A stretch of 64,000 nt of DNA from Heliocidaris erythrogramma (lineage: Eukaryota > Echinodermata > Echinoidea > Camarodonta > Echinometridae). Location of the stretch: positions 3,744,244 through 3,808,243 of the forward strand of contig CM046869.1 in assembly GCA_025617745.1 (NCBI GenBank), read 5' to 3'. This document shows positions 24,801-30,083 of this stretch, one piece after another (within the stretch, counting starts at the first letter, position 1; each line of letters begins with the position of its first letter). Below the pieces are notes generated by a model. That model was not told where the DNA came from. It was given only the letters and a program-made list of their open reading frames with translations, and ran no database searches. The translations under genes were made by a program, and so were the position numbers.

Positions 24801-27800
24801 TCACCTGCAAGTATAAATCTTACGTATCTTACACACAAGTAGGAGGTTCAAAAATAGGAAGAGCCAAAACAAAAATAAGATTATGAAAATATCTCAATTA
24901 TTAAGGAACATTTGTTTGTTTTATGTTAAATAGAACACAGCAAGCAAGCATATAAAACCCAGCGCCTTCATTGTTAATTTTCCAACACGTTGAAGATTAT
25001 GCATACCCACTACCACACGCATTATTCTAACCTTAATTAGTTAATATGAACACTGCAAGAAAGGTCAAATATCTGGAGAAGAATCATACCAATACAAGTA
25101 TCATTGAAGGCGGGATTGGAATAAGGATTGCGGTAGTAGTCTTCCAAGCAGACCTCGCACTTGTCCCCAGACGTGTTCTCCCGACAGTCCTGGCACACAC
25201 CGTAACCTTTGACCTCATCGTATATGCAGCTGTCTGCCCTTCCACTGCAACCACAATCTAGAAATTAAAGAGAGGGAAAAAGAACGCTGCTATAAAGCTT
25301 GTCTCTCATCAGTGGGAGGGGGTGGGAGATTAATGGAAGTCGATCTGCCCTTGGAAGTACACTGTACACTCCTTACAGATTAAAGGCAGGCAAATTACCC
25401 ATGCAATACAATTAAATGTGTTGTTGTAATCTGTGTGATCTGCATGTCCTAAAGTGACATTATTAAATGGGTACTTAATATCAAACTGCATGTAAACACA
25501 GTTACAAGAGAATATATTTACGACTACTGATCTAAAATATTGTTGCTGGGATCCTGCATTCTGTCATAAAGAGAACAGTGTTCCACAATTTAAAGCCCTC
25601 CTTCTCTCCCCATCCTTACTTTTGCTGATTAGCTCATTAGCATACCAAGGCTTGGTTTCACATACTGCCTACTAAACATTAGAACTGCAGCTGGGATTAG
25701 AACCCTAGACCCTGTAATCAAGAGATCAGTCCACTAAACCACTACACCTCTTTAAACAGTCCTGATCTTCCTGTCATAACAGGGAGTGACAGCAAAGTGT
25801 TACATGCCATGGTCTTCGTGGAGGAGGTTTACGGTTCACCATGTGTTAGTCCTGATAAGGACTGTTGGGATATTGAAATGAGGGTAGAAAATGATGAGAC
25901 AAGGGGAGAATAAGAGAAATTGATAGTCAAGAAAGTAACAAGATGAGAGAAAAGTGAAAGTGGGGATAAGAAGTTATGTTTCGTGAGAGGGGTGGAGTCC
26001 TTAGAAGGACTGTAAACCAGATGGGAAAAGGTGACTGGAAGAAGAAGAGTAGAGGAGGTGATGAGTCTCGGCGGTGGAGAATAGATCTGGTGAGTAGTCT
26101 CGGCGATGAAGAGCAGTCACCTTTTCCCATCTGGTTTACAGTCCTTCTAAGGACTTCTTATCCCCACTTCCACTTTTCTCTCATCTTGTTACTTTCTCGA
26201 CTACGGTATCAATTTCTCTTATTCTCCCCTTGTCTCATCATTTTCTACCCTCATTTCAATATCCCAACAGTCCTTATCAGGACTAACACATGGTGAACCG
26301 TAAACCTCCTCCACGTTATCTATACCACCATGCAAACCTTCAAAGACCATCATGCCATTGTCTGTTGTTACATGCTGTCTAATGATAGGATTTGAACATT
26401 TACCCCCCACGAACAAGAGACAAATTCACCAACACACGTCTCTAAAATAATCTTCAAGCTACATCATACCTTCACATGCGATGGTGTTGGTGTGAGAGCC
26501 TCGTGCCACCTGCATGGCATGTATTACATGCTGATCAATTTAAAATGTTGCAGCTGAGATTTGAACCATAAACCCTATAAACAAGAGACCGATCCACCAT
26601 ACCACTAGACCTCTCTACACCTCACCTTCACATGCATTAATTGGTCTAAGATCCCAGTGCATCTTACTATGGCTTGCTGTTACATGCTGTCTACATTGCA
26701 ATGATAGTTTGAACCTCTGACCCTATAAACAAGAGACAAATCCACCAAACCACTAGACCTCTCTACACCTCACCTTCACACGCATTGGTCTCAGAGCCCT
26801 GGCCAGTGCGGCCTGCCTAGGCTTGCTGTTACATGCTGTCTACATTACAATGATATCAGTACTTTGAACCTCTGACCCCATAAACAAGAGGCAAATCCAC
26901 CAAACCACTAGACCTCTCTACACCTCACCTTCACATGCATTGGTCTCAGAGCCCAGTGCAGCCTGCCATGGTTTGTTGTTGTAGAGGGGAAGGCATGAGT
27001 CACAGTGATCTCCAGCTGTGTTGTGTTGGCATTCACACACTGCTTCATTCTATAGTGTGACGAAATACATGCACAATATAAGTCAAATTTACAATTAAAA
27101 CTGAAACGAAAATCATACATTATTTCAAAATTTAAACAATGAAGAAGTGTCTAGAACAAGTGTCTAGGCAAAATATGATGCTAGTCATGAAATCATGACT
27201 ACCAAGCTGCCAAAAGCAGGGGGGAAACCCTAAATTAAAAAGTGGGTGGGTATTGCACCCCCCCCCCCCCCTTCCCTGACCTTCAGTTCCACCGCCAGTA
27301 GCACCAAACTTGTTCTTCTGAGGTACTAGTTAAACTGTAGTAATCACCTACATAAAAATAATTTGTGTGCAGCTAGAATGTAGAAAATACATGTAAACCT
27401 AAAAAATTTACAGGCCATTCTATCGGTGAAAAGTTAACAAGTATGAAGAAAATAAAGGATAGCATAAAAATGCTCGCATGGAACCAAACTTGGACTTGGG
27501 TTCCACGAGGGTACATTGACTAGTCTACTCACAAGTTGCTTTATTTATGTTTATTGCGAGTTTATTTAAACTTGCATTATCTCTTTATCAAAGAAATATT
27601 TATTGCATGTTTTTAATTTATCTTTATGGAACCTCACACATTCAAAGCAAAATTCTGTGTGAATAGTTAATGGTACCCTTTAAGGACTTACCGTGCCTAT
27701 ACACATGGAAGCATGGCCATAGCAAAGGCACTGTCCTTGCACATTCCAGTCAGCCACCGCAAAGAAGCTTCGGAGAGGCTCCTGCCTGCCTGGCTGGACG

Positions 27801-30083
27801 AGGGTGATTCGCAGTCCACTCAGAGCAAAGTAACTCTGGTAATCGTACTCAAAGTATGTCTGCTCTAGCTCTTGAACTGGATTGTAAATCAACTGAAAAC
27901 AAAAGTGATACATGAATTATCAAGGCATACCAATCGCCTGAAATAAACGATATGTGTACAAGTATAAAGTATAAATCAAGCTCAAAGAACTTTATTTGGC
28001 ATTCTATCAGTCAACAGTTAAGGAGTATGAAGGAAATACAGGATAGAGAGCCGCATGAAGGTGTGCATGCGCGAAACCGAACTCCTAGTTGGGTACTGCG
28101 TGAGCCCTTATTTTGGCGAACGCATACAGGTACATGTACAAATGTACGTCTAGTGGTCTACTCAAGAATCGCTTTTACGCTCATATTAGAGAGTGTAATT
28201 AAACTTGGAATATCTCTTTGTAGAAGTTATATTTAAAGCCCACATTTGAATACAAACAGAGAAAATATTTTTTGGTGATTGGTACCGTTTTAATTCAAAA
28301 TAAAACATTTGCCCCAAATTTAACCAAATAAAGTGCTCATGATAATGATATTACTTTAACATGCTGTTATAAATACCCGTATAAAGGTAAGTCAATTTTG
28401 AAAGCTCTCAGACTCATTGGGCTAAATGTACAGTGAAAAAGTCATATTTTTCCACATTGATATTTAAAAGCATGATACAGACTGTACATATTATAAGCCT
28501 AGGGTACTATTTGGAAAATGATGCATGATACATCTATTAGACATCGAACAAACATGTAAAGGAGAAAACATACAGTATAGGAATCTCTACTAGCTTTCAC
28601 TGTATTATGCTCATCCTACATGTACATGTACACTGTATGTGTCCATGGAGGTACATGTCTGAGTCTTTGTTTACATCATAAAACCCAAGTGCAGTGTGCA
28701 TAAACCTTTCAACGGAAAAATAAGATACCATCCTATCAGAACAAACGCCTACAGAATTTGAAAAAAATTCATCCAGTAATCCCTCTTTGTATATATCTTC
28801 CTTCACCAGCTGATGTTTGCGAACTTTGGGACAGGCAGAAAATCAATTCCCTACCCCAAGGTGAAAACGAACCCACAGCTGTTGCCAAAGCAAAGTCAAC
28901 ATTGAGATTTACTGTGTGTACATAGAAATCATCCACTCCATTCATTGTTTACATAAAATCTTAAAGTCTGACTAAACAAACAACATCTGGGTACAGATCA
29001 ATTCTCTCCAGCATATATGAAAAATACAAAATCAGTAGCATCCAAGGGCATACATGTACATGTACCTATACATTTTATTTTTTTTTGTAAGAAATTCTTC
29101 TTATTCAAGATAAGCAATATTAACAAAAGAAATTAGAATGATCCTTTCCAGTGTTTTCAAAAACAGAACAACCCAAATTTAGCTTAAATAGAAAAAGTAT
29201 GGTAAGTATTAACACTAGTGGTTAATTCATTGGATTAAAGAAATAGAGACAATCAAAGGAGTGAATATTAAAACATTACAGGTTTAATATTTTTCCGTTT
29301 CATGCTAACAGAATCTGCTTCACTATACCCTGGGAGGTTTTTTTTTTATAGTGTAACCATGAATAAGTAGAAAATGTTTGAATTCATACAAACCCTCTGA
29401 ATATCTTCTCCATCTACTTCTGTCATGCTATGTCCAAAGACATACTCCTCCCTGCAGTCTGCCTGGAAGTTGAACAAACTGGAAACAGGCACATTCGGAA
29501 ATGTCGAGGTGCAGGCTAAGGCATAGTACCTCAATGGAGTCCAAGCTGAACCCCCGTCAACTGTTTTCTCGATAATTAAACTTGCTGGTCTATAGCTCCT
29601 GAATGAGATCACTGTCTGCTGGAACAGGAACTCGTCCCCGAGGTTCAACGTCAATTGAACGTTCGCGACCGCGTTCTCCGATTGCCACCACGTGGAGAGT
29701 CGTGGCGAGGTGTACTCTTGACCAAATATTATAAATGACGTAAAATCGTAGGCGGCCTGTATGGGATAGGATGCCTCGGGATCCGATGCGTTACAGGTCT
29801 CTATTGTGAAAGTGTCACCAACGTTGCTGGAGGTGTGGAGTTCAAACTGAGATGGGGGATTCCCACATGTAGAGTCTGCTGTTACTGATCTATTTGGGTG
29901 TTCTATGATCAGATCTACAAATTCAGGATAGCATGCTCTGTTGCAAGTTCCCTGACCCTTTACGTGGCAAGTTAAACAGGCAAGAAATAGAAGCACGACT
30001 GTTAAAATGCTCCTCATTGTGACAGCTCTGCTACTAGTCCTTTGAAGGTGGTGTATTTGAAATGTAGTACTTGAAGACTTCAT
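71..30083 (-). CDS. Gene A: laminin-like chain, short arm (18 exons, 3' end outside window)
   Basis: Secreted basement-membrane protein of the laminin short-arm type. Coding exons, in order: 30083-29394, 27892-27692, 27049-26929, 25257-25090, 22830-22675, 21443-21331, 17611-17393, 16804-16658, 16238-16109, 15162-15053, 12778-12598, 11959-11810, 11343-11212, 4755-4632, 3858-3719, 2359-2131, 1147-895, 193-71. The sum is 3,387 nt (1,129 codons) with every junction in phase. Domain order is signal peptide, LN, LE1-5, LF (beta-type domain IV), LE6-9 and half of LE10, then L4a. In known laminins the LN domain drives sheet polymerisation. The LF resembles beta and alpha3/5 chains and the L4a resembles gamma and alpha chains, so the chain class cannot be fixed without the missing coiled coil. 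Gene B on the other strand has the same architecture. The family call is firm; the exact chain identity is not. Confidence 0.9.
194..894 (-). other. Gene A intron 17
   Basis: AT-rich intron. I see no gene in it. The stretch at about 795-878 is half of a hairpin element that is present in full near 59661-59842. The donor after exon 17 is CAG/GTATGC. Confidence 0.7.
795..878. repeat. Half copy of a palindromic MITE (family also at 59661)
   Basis: The segment reads GATGAGTGCAAGACGAATAG followed by CTTCAGTATGTCTCTCTTCA. It is nearly identical to the right arm of the hairpin element at 59661-59842, including the flanking GCCATTTTCC. Only one arm is present here, so this is a solo arm or a truncated copy. 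Confidence 0.7.
895..1147 (-). CDS. Gene A exon 17: central L4a domain
   Basis: Phase 1 start, phase 0 end. After the junction the protein reads RFVLELVDPGNTTDLFFVAP, then ALYLGDHRAAYGQVLEFTL. This is the characteristic L4a core (a FIAP-like strand, a LG repeat, then SYGQ and LSF-like strands) seen in gamma and alpha laminins. The TTCGTAG acceptor before ATTTGTG restores the frame of exon 16. Confidence 0.88.
1362..1585. repeat. CpG-rich interspersed repeat with direct-repeat flanks
   Basis: A segment rich in CGCGAAA motifs is bracketed by two copies of GTAGTAGAGGAAC (about 1361 and 1571). The flanks could be a target duplication or internal direct repeats. It lies in intron 16 of gene A and has no coding capacity. 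Confidence 0.45.
1651..1906. mobile_element. Short inverted-repeat element (MITE)
   Basis: The ends are ATTGTTGTATTGGCGTAAC at 1651 and its exact reverse complement at about 1888-1906. The interior carries a 26-base poly-A tract and a palindromic GATCGCGATCGTGATCG. About 256 bp, no ORF, inside intron 16 of gene A. The superfamily is not clear because I see no convincing target duplication. Confidence 0.7.
2131..2359 (-). CDS. Gene A exon 16: LE9 end, LE10 first half, L4a start
   Basis: Phase 2 start, phase 2 end. The exon completes LE9 (TYGFGSYSERGCIEC), opens a split LE (LCSSHIANC) and runs into L4a (NVEGAVSERWTGVMG, SEPILEISDP). An LE repeat interrupted after its first cysteines by L4a is the arrangement seen in gamma and alpha laminins. 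Confidence 0.9.
2690..2830. repeat. MITE-like inverted repeat (GTGTTTCATCAAGTG family)
   Basis: GTTTCATCAAGTGTCTTGTC at the left and GACAAGTTTTATGAAACAGG at the right frame the conserved core AAGGATTTCAGTGGCTTATA. Related copies lie at 19089-19232, 21950-22456, 22505-22657, 50272-50402 and 51661-51802. No coding capacity. Confidence 0.65.
3270..3695. repeat. Dispersed repeat with internal ~190-bp duplication and terminal hairpin
   Basis: Two tandem copies share TGACCTTTGACCTACTTACC-like and CCCCAAAATCTAATCAGTTC blocks. They end in a GGACGGACGCACGGACGGAC run and a strong hairpin around GCCTCCGGCACCCACCTTCG. A second, inverted copy lies at 39704-39945 in gene B intron 1. It sits between gene A exons 15 and 16. 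Confidence 0.7.
3719..3858 (-). CDS. Gene A exon 15: LE8 end and LE9 start
   Basis: Phase 1 start, phase 1 end. It encodes YFNLTTDGCVECDCNPMGS followed by CDSQGQCNCLSSATGLHCDE. Cysteine spacing is that of LE modules (CxC, GxC, CxC, TGxxCDxC). The donor is CAAG/GTAAGT and the acceptor TCTACAG. Confidence 0.9.
3888..4084 (-). repeat. tRNA-derived SINE
   Basis: Read on the minus strand, this starts with a tRNA-like head: a box-A-like TGGTCTAGTGGATAAGTC and a box-B-like GGGTTCGAATCCCA. A body with CCACTCTCCACCCAGG follows, ending in an (ATT)n tail. Copies of the family occur at 4985, 21997, 47801 and 60090. Confidence 0.8.
4632..4755 (-). CDS. Gene A exon 14: LE7 end and LE8 start
   Basis: Phase 1 start, phase 2 end. 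It encodes NGCVPCECTPDYSLGTSC, then DDGQCTCKIGVGGLNCTQC. The intron boundaries cut both LE repeats in their last loops, as in neighbouring exons. The upstream intron hosts the 5.8 kb LINE. Confidence 0.87.
4985..5309 (-). repeat. tRNA-derived SINE (full-length-like)
   Basis: Minus-strand copy with a degraded tRNA-like head near 5280-5309, the body segments CCACTCTCCACCCAGGTGTT and GGGTACCCGGTAGGATG, a GCGCTATATAAA tail and (ATT)n. It abuts the left target-site copy of the LINE, so the LINE inserted beside or into the SINE head. Confidence 0.78.
5309..5321. repeat. Left target-site duplication of the LINE
   Basis: TCTATGATTAAAG, exactly repeated at 11145-11157. Thirteen bases, in the usual length range for non-LTR target duplications. 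It fixes the 3' end of the minus-strand element. Confidence 0.85.
5511..6803 (-). pseudogene. LINE ORF2, RNase H and C-terminal zinc-binding part
   Basis: This open segment of 430 codons continues the thumb region of the RT. RNase H motifs are visible: YTDGSKDG (first Asp), SAELTAI (Glu), CSDSISAL (Asp), PGHVGIAGNEWADA (His and last Asp). The tail CAGCHVPLTVKHLLLEC is the Cys/His module common at the end of I-type ORF2. It is out of frame with the RT segment because of an indel just upstream of 6803, so this copy is not functional as one ORF2. Confidence 0.88.
6826..8130 (-). pseudogene. LINE ORF2, reverse transcriptase segment
   Basis: 434 open codons holding the RT fingers and palm: FFDLEKAFDTTW (motif A), PQGSVLSP (motif B region) and YVDDF (motif C with both Asp). 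Residues matching INYRPIALTS and RHHRSTEDHL are typical of non-LTR RTs. The frame ends at a TAA at 6826-6828 and starts after a frameshift from the endonuclease segment. Confidence 0.9.
8163..9214 (-). pseudogene. LINE ORF2, AP-endonuclease segment
   Basis: APE-type nuclease that would nick the target. Motifs: CLQET, LGDFNGHNPLWG and GSDHFPI (catalytic Asn/Asp/His regions). The first ATG of the frame is at 9131, but family-like residues WNCRGFRANYDELG lie upstream of it. The frame is open to just downstream of the ORF1 stop, so the true ORF2 start is probably nearer 9214 and may use reinitiation or a lost start codon. The segment ends in a premature TAA caused by a one-base shift near 8180-8200. 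Confidence 0.85.
9218..10579 (-). CDS. LINE ORF1 (gag-like, CCHC zinc knuckles)
   Basis: 453-residue intact ORF1. Three consecutive knuckles lie in residues about 195-255: CFQCQRYGHGQLSC, CFRCGEIGHNGKDC, and CKNCQGSH followed by a Cys. A charged, Ser-rich C-terminal third follows. The N-terminal half has an RRM-like mix (FFEIVST, SLLVEVAS). ORF1 proteins of this type bind the element RNA. The start ATG at 10577-10579 follows a 565-bp leader. Confidence 0.9.
   Translation of the reverse strand: MDSKQTKPTSHKTLKRTLPIDSDSDETPIPKQENCTWMSFFEIVSTDETRPIINLSPFVIEKVVEGMVGTVKSIKKLRKAPGSLLVEVASPVQSRKMVEINRLADTPVIVTPHKTLNSRKGVIRTRELDGMDEADVASSLEAQHVTSVRRMTIKKGDNVIPTGTYVVTFGIPKLPDTLKLGYLKVRVDPYIPNPLRCFQCQRYGHGQLSCRGKLTCFRCGEIGHNGKDCDATPKCKNCQGSHMASFKDCPVWKKEKQIQQVKVTNSITFVEARRRVEADQPSRPSYAKVLTSTRTPKSTACQTTLTWVKSDEPKKLTEKLPHERSSKTKISAGCQTEGDMEAYAQPDCTQNVQANGNSPTVSVRKKSTPPSSKGKQQEKASGRLTNIPSNRIKKAEKNLSLQNKYSTLNDEGDEDMEVYYNELHQVKKSDKGNRSSRSLSPSNRQRWNAPVNK
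10580..11144 (-). other. LINE 5' UTR
   Basis: GC-rich leader of the LINE, beginning ACCCCCGTGGGCGCCCGGGT directly after the right-hand target duplication. I see no coding capacity. It presumably holds the internal promoter of the element. Confidence 0.7.
11145..11157. repeat. Right target-site duplication of the LINE
   Basis: TCTATGATTAAAG, identical to 5309-5321. It marks the 5' boundary of the minus-strand element and lies about 55 bp from gene A exon 13. Confidence 0.85.
11212..11343 (-). CDS. Gene A exon 13: LE7
   Basis: Phase 1 start, phase 1 end. It encodes CGCITEGSVTQSCNQTSG, then CECKQNVEGDKCGTCTTDHY, a standard LE module up to its last loop. The acceptor is TTTTCAG-like and the donor ACAG/GTAACC. 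The intron that follows carries the LINE and two SINEs. Confidence 0.9.
11480..11755. repeat. Pyrimidine-rich low-complexity tract
   Basis: Dense CT-rich sequence with (CTTT)n, (CT)n and a 13-base C run in gene A intron 12. Open frames on both strands here come from the base bias, not from a protein. Confidence 0.8.
11810..11959 (-). CDS. Gene A exon 12: LE6
   Basis: Phase 1 start, phase 1 end. It encodes ACDCSPLGSDTDPVC, SYGGQCPCLPGVTARSCDTC and FFYGIELGTGCT. The VCxxYGGxCxCxPGV pattern is shared with LE6 of gene B and with the first LE after LF in beta laminins. This supports a common origin of the two arms. Confidence 0.92.
12413..12570. mobile_element. MITE with TTGCAAGAAAGTTGCAA ends
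   Basis: Terminal inverted repeats GGTGTTGCAAGAAAGTTGCA and TGCAACTTTCTTGCAACACA frame about 158 bp that is rich in CAATTGCAA. A second family member at 35327-35624 has been split by another insertion. Between gene A exons 11 and 12. Confidence 0.75.
12598..12778 (-). CDS. Gene A exon 11: end of LF (beta-type domain IV)
   Basis: Phase 0 start, phase 1 end. It encodes VVLLPVLSDLEVYQSNRTSE, then SRLNCSEIEFGIMAEVFDGAL. This ends the LF domain just before LE6, as the FSISAxxxxGAL-C motif does in beta laminins. Confidence 0.85.
12822..13395. repeat. Tandem array, about four units of 132 bp
   Basis: Unit starts are at 12822, 12954, 13086 and 13218, each beginning ACAGTGAAACCTGTCTATA (the third reads TATATA). 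Each unit holds an imperfect hairpin between AAAGACCGCTC and AAGCGGTCTTT. The array ends near 13395 with GCAGGTTTGACTGTAG. A diverged inverted monomer lies at 20078-20214. Because 132 is divisible by three, the array is open in one frame, which is not a gene. Confidence 0.88.
13771..14740. mobile_element. Palindromic-end element (GGCCCGAATT family) carrying a nested insertion
   Basis: The ends GGCCCGAATTTACAAAGGAG and TCCTTTGTGAATTCGGGCC are inverted repeats with inner TTTAAACCATGGTTTAAA palindromes. Without the insert at 13943-14695 the element is about 215 bp. A related solo copy of about 180 bp is at 51814-51994. Confidence 0.78.
13943..14695. mobile_element. piggyBac-like non-autonomous element flanked by TTAA
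   Basis: Flanking TTAA at 13939-13942 and 14696-14699. The ends are CCCTAATAG and CTATTAGGG, with a C/G-rich subterminal inverted repeat (GGGGGGGGGGCGGATTCCGCC near the left, mirrored near 14630-14660). TTAA targets and CCC-starting ends are hallmarks of piggyBac. 753 bp, with no transposase ORF. Confidence 0.78.
15053..15162 (-). CDS. Gene A exon 10: LF domain
   Basis: Phase 1 start, phase 0 end. It encodes GVYQLAEQCLGGNILHDIII, then LGVPDIDPQAQFLLDS. It is inner LF sequence, assigned by position and frame continuity between exons 9 and 11. Confidence 0.8.
15540..16045 (+). pseudogene. 3' tail of a CR1/L2-type LINE
   Basis: The plus-strand remnant encodes SYRAFSTAAPKLWNQLPQ and SLDVFKKLLKTHSFH before a stop at about 15691-15693. 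This is the conserved C-terminal signature of CR1/L2 ORF2. A 3' UTR follows, ending GCGCTATATAAATAAACTAT plus AT-rich repeats. The tail resembles the 3' ends of the local SINEs. 5' truncated, in gene A intron 9. Confidence 0.8.
16109..16238 (-). CDS. Gene A exon 9: LF domain
   Basis: Phase 0 start, phase 1 end. It encodes TTANWSNVTIEVNQQNPVPF, then DCQGSSNPGTSSTLVTLSAT. The acceptor is TTTATAG and the donor GGAG/GTAATA. Assigned to LF by position and phase. Confidence 0.8.
16658..16804 (-). CDS. Gene A exon 8: LF core
   Basis: Phase 0, 49 codons. It encodes PSRIVERSLGEGALHTGPGF, then LVVPASTVITLSGMTVP and NYVLAMRYE. The VER...TGPGF...VP...YxLxxRYE string is the signature of beta-type domain IV. 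The start uses the CCTCCAG acceptor upstream of CCTTCC, because the later CTTCCAG acceptor leads to a stop. Low-end coordinate good to one base. Confidence 0.9.
17393..17611 (-). CDS. Gene A exon 7: LE4 end, LE5, start of LF
   Basis: 73 codons, phase 0 to 0. It encodes TFNLNPANPNGCTSCDCDPG, then TGACTCRTNVVGRACN, then DPGFYVPRLDGIRMEGE. The switch from an LE lacking its last loop to PGFYVPRLD matches the LE5-to-LF junction of beta laminins (PGYYFxxLD). Confidence 0.92.
17691..18600. mobile_element. hAT-like non-autonomous DNA element, 910 bp
   Basis: Perfect 8-bp duplication ACAGAGAT at 17683-17690 and 18601-18608. Terminal inverted repeats are TAAGCCTGAGTC and GACTCAGGCTTA, followed by ATCGATT blocks on both sides. 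An 8-bp duplication is the hAT hallmark. No transposase ORF. It sits in gene A intron 6. Confidence 0.82.
18867..19078. mobile_element. Tc1/mariner-type MITE
   Basis: Inverted ends CAGCCATGGAAAAA and TTTTTTCCATGGCTG are flanked by TA on both sides (18865-18866, 19079-19080). TA targets with ends of this kind, followed by CCTTAGACCAA and TTGGTCTAATAC, are typical of Tc1/mariner. A 60-codon open frame crosses it but shows no transposase motif. Confidence 0.8.
19089..19232. mobile_element. MITE with CTGGGGAGCGTTTCAT ends
   Basis: Near-perfect inverted arms (TTTTGTCAGTGATTTTTACC against GGTAAAAATCACTGACAAAA) surround the core TAAGCTACTGAAATCCTTGC. The closest relative is at 51661-51802. No target duplication is obvious. 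Confidence 0.8.
19500..21330 (-). other. Gene A intron 6, right-hand part
   Basis: No exon or gene seen. It holds a diverged inverted monomer of the 132-bp array unit (20078-20214, CAGTCAAACCTGC to CAGGTTTCACTGTA), AT-rich sequence, and ACATGTA palindromes. Confidence 0.55.
20078..20214 (-). repeat. Monomer related to the 132-bp tandem array
   Basis: The reverse complement begins TACAGTGAAACCTGTATAGA and contains ACGTTTCAATGATAAACAC, matching the unit at 12822-13395. It is a solo copy, so the unit is itself a dispersed repeat that expanded locally near 13 kb. Confidence 0.75.
21331..21443 (-). CDS. Gene A exon 6: LE4 first part
   Basis: Phase 1 start, phase 0 end. It encodes ECDCDATGTIENRNLCDKMT, then GECICKENVMGTRCNQCK. 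It is a canonical LE start, cut before the last loop, which exon 7 supplies. Confidence 0.92.
21745..21870. repeat. (CT)n microsatellite
   Basis: Long TCTCTCTC run with short interruptions in gene A intron 5. Confidence 0.9.
21950..22456. mobile_element. MITE (GGCCCCGTTTCATAAAACTT family) split by a SINE
   Basis: Left part 21950-21996 and right part 22350-22456 share inverted ends (CCCCGTTTCATAAAACTTGT and ACATGTTTTATGAAACGGGG) and the core TTGTTATAAGCTACTGAAAT. The SINE at 21997-22349 interrupts the element, so the MITE is older. A second intact relative follows at 22505-22657. Confidence 0.75.
21997..22349 (+). repeat. tRNA-derived SINE, best-preserved copy
   Basis: Plus-strand head GAGGTGTTGTGGATCAGTGG, box-B-like GGGGTTTGAATCCCAC, body with CCACTCTCCACCCAGG and GGGTACCCGGTAGGATGG, then GGCGCTTTATAAATACC and (ATT)n. 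The length of about 350 bp makes it a useful family reference. Confidence 0.85.
22505..22657. mobile_element. MITE (CCCTGTTTCATGAAACTTG family)
   Basis: Inverted ends GGGCCCTGTTTCATGAAACT and AGTTTTATGAAAACGGGGCC surround TACTGAAATCCTTGAATCTG. Same family as 2690 and 50272. It ends about 17 bp from the donor of gene A exon 5. Confidence 0.75.
22675..22830 (-). CDS. Gene A exon 5: LE3
   Basis: Phase 1 start, phase 1 end. It encodes ACNCTLEGTVPNSVCNETTG, then CECKTNVQGRACDECMDTFY. Complete LE module with a DSNDQGCQ end. The acceptor is CTTTCAG and the donor CAGG/GTGAGT. Confidence 0.92.
23141..23411. mobile_element. Long hairpin element
   Basis: Arms of about 120 bp (for example GCAGACAAAATATACAGCTC against GAGCTGTATATTTTGTCTGC, and GGTAGACAAAAGAACATCCC against its complement) meet near 23276 at a short loop flanked by GAACAGGTG and CACCTGTTC. 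No ORF. The arms differ at several bases. Confidence 0.85.
24235..24415. repeat. Inverted-repeat element (TGCAACCTCATTATAAAG family)
   Basis: GTGCAACCTCATTATAAAGA at the left and a diverged GAACGAGGTTCCACTCT at the right form imperfect inverted ends around AT-rich sequence with repeated TATAAAGAGG. It abuts the hAT MITE on the right. Confidence 0.55.
24424..24583. mobile_element. hAT MITE, 160 bp
   Basis: 8-bp duplication ATATCAGC at 24416-24423 and 24584-24591. Ends are CAGGGGCGGATC and GATCCGCCACTG, a classic hAT terminal repeat beginning CAGGGGCG. No ORF. Confidence 0.87.
25090..25257 (-). CDS. Gene A exon 4: LE2
   Basis: 56 codons, phase 1 to 1. It encodes [40 protein letters not shown] and FNDTCI. 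The GYGVCQDC...NT.G..C..C string is nearly shared with gene B exon 4, and both are bounded by introns at the same places. Confidence 0.93.
25650..25755 (-). repeat. tRNA-like SINE head remnant
   Basis: The minus strand carries GTGGTTTAGTGGACTGATC and GGGTCTAGGGTTCTAATCCC, resembling box A and box B. No body or tail is preserved. Similar heads recur inside the exon-3 duplication array (26.4-26.9 kb). Confidence 0.55.
25816..26352. mobile_element. Long palindromic element, about 500-bp hairpin
   Basis: Arms run from CGTGGAGGAGGTTTACGGTT to ACCGTAAACCTCCTCCACG (about 25816 and 26315) with long matching stretches such as AGTCCTGATAAGGACTGTTG. Matching sequence continues on the right to CACCATGCAAACCTTCAAAG. 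Relatives are at 34070-34460 (full) and 45294-45542 (one arm). Opposed open frames across it mirror each other and are not genes. Confidence 0.85.
26345..26928. repeat. Tandem array made of gene A exon-3 end plus tRNA-like segment
   Basis: Units of about 150 bp start near 26440, 26610 and 26757, with a partial unit before them. Each contains CACCTTCACATGCATTGGTC-like sequence, which is the 3' end and donor of exon 3. This is followed by GCTGTTACATGCTGTCTACA, TTTGAACCTCTGACCC and CACCAAACCACTAGACCTCT. The real exon 3 is the last member of the series. Confidence 0.82.
26929..27049 (-). CDS. Gene A exon 3: LE1
   Basis: Phase 0 start, phase 1 end. It encodes NEAVCECQHNTAGDHCDSCL, then PLYNNKPWQAALGSETNACE. 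HNTAGxxCxxCxPxYNxxPW is the hallmark of the first LE repeat in laminins and netrins. Partial copies of its 3' end lie just downstream. Confidence 0.93.
27692..27892 (-). CDS. Gene A exon 2: end of LN and start of LE1
   Basis: 67 codons, phase 0 to 0. It encodes YQSYFALSGLRITLVQPGRQ, then FFAVADWNVQGQCLCYGHAS. The last LN strand (AVxxxxxxGxC) followed by CYGHASMC is the LN/LE1 junction of laminins, closest in feel to beta chains. Confidence 0.93.
29394..30083 (-). CDS. Gene A exon 1 (first coding): signal peptide and most of LN
   Basis: Phase 0 end. The frame opens at ATG 30083, but the internal ATG at 30017 begins MRSILTVVLLFLACLTCHVK, a textbook signal peptide, so it may be the real start. 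The LN domain follows: NRACYPEFVDLIIEHPN, DSTCGNPPSQFELH, then STWWQSENAVANVQLTLNLG and ASLIIEKTVDGGSAWTPLRY. Four LN-type cysteines and WWQS are present. A TTCATCTGCAG acceptor ends at 30132, so 30131-30084 is probably 5' UTR and an untranslated exon lies upstream. Confidence 0.93.

Noticed and set aside
25976..26296. Opposed open frames of about 70-106 codons
   Set aside because: They mirror each other across the long hairpin element and share no recognisable domain.
26345..26928. CRISPR-like spaced repeats
   Set aside because: The units are contiguous exon-plus-SINE duplications in an animal genome, with no unique spacers.
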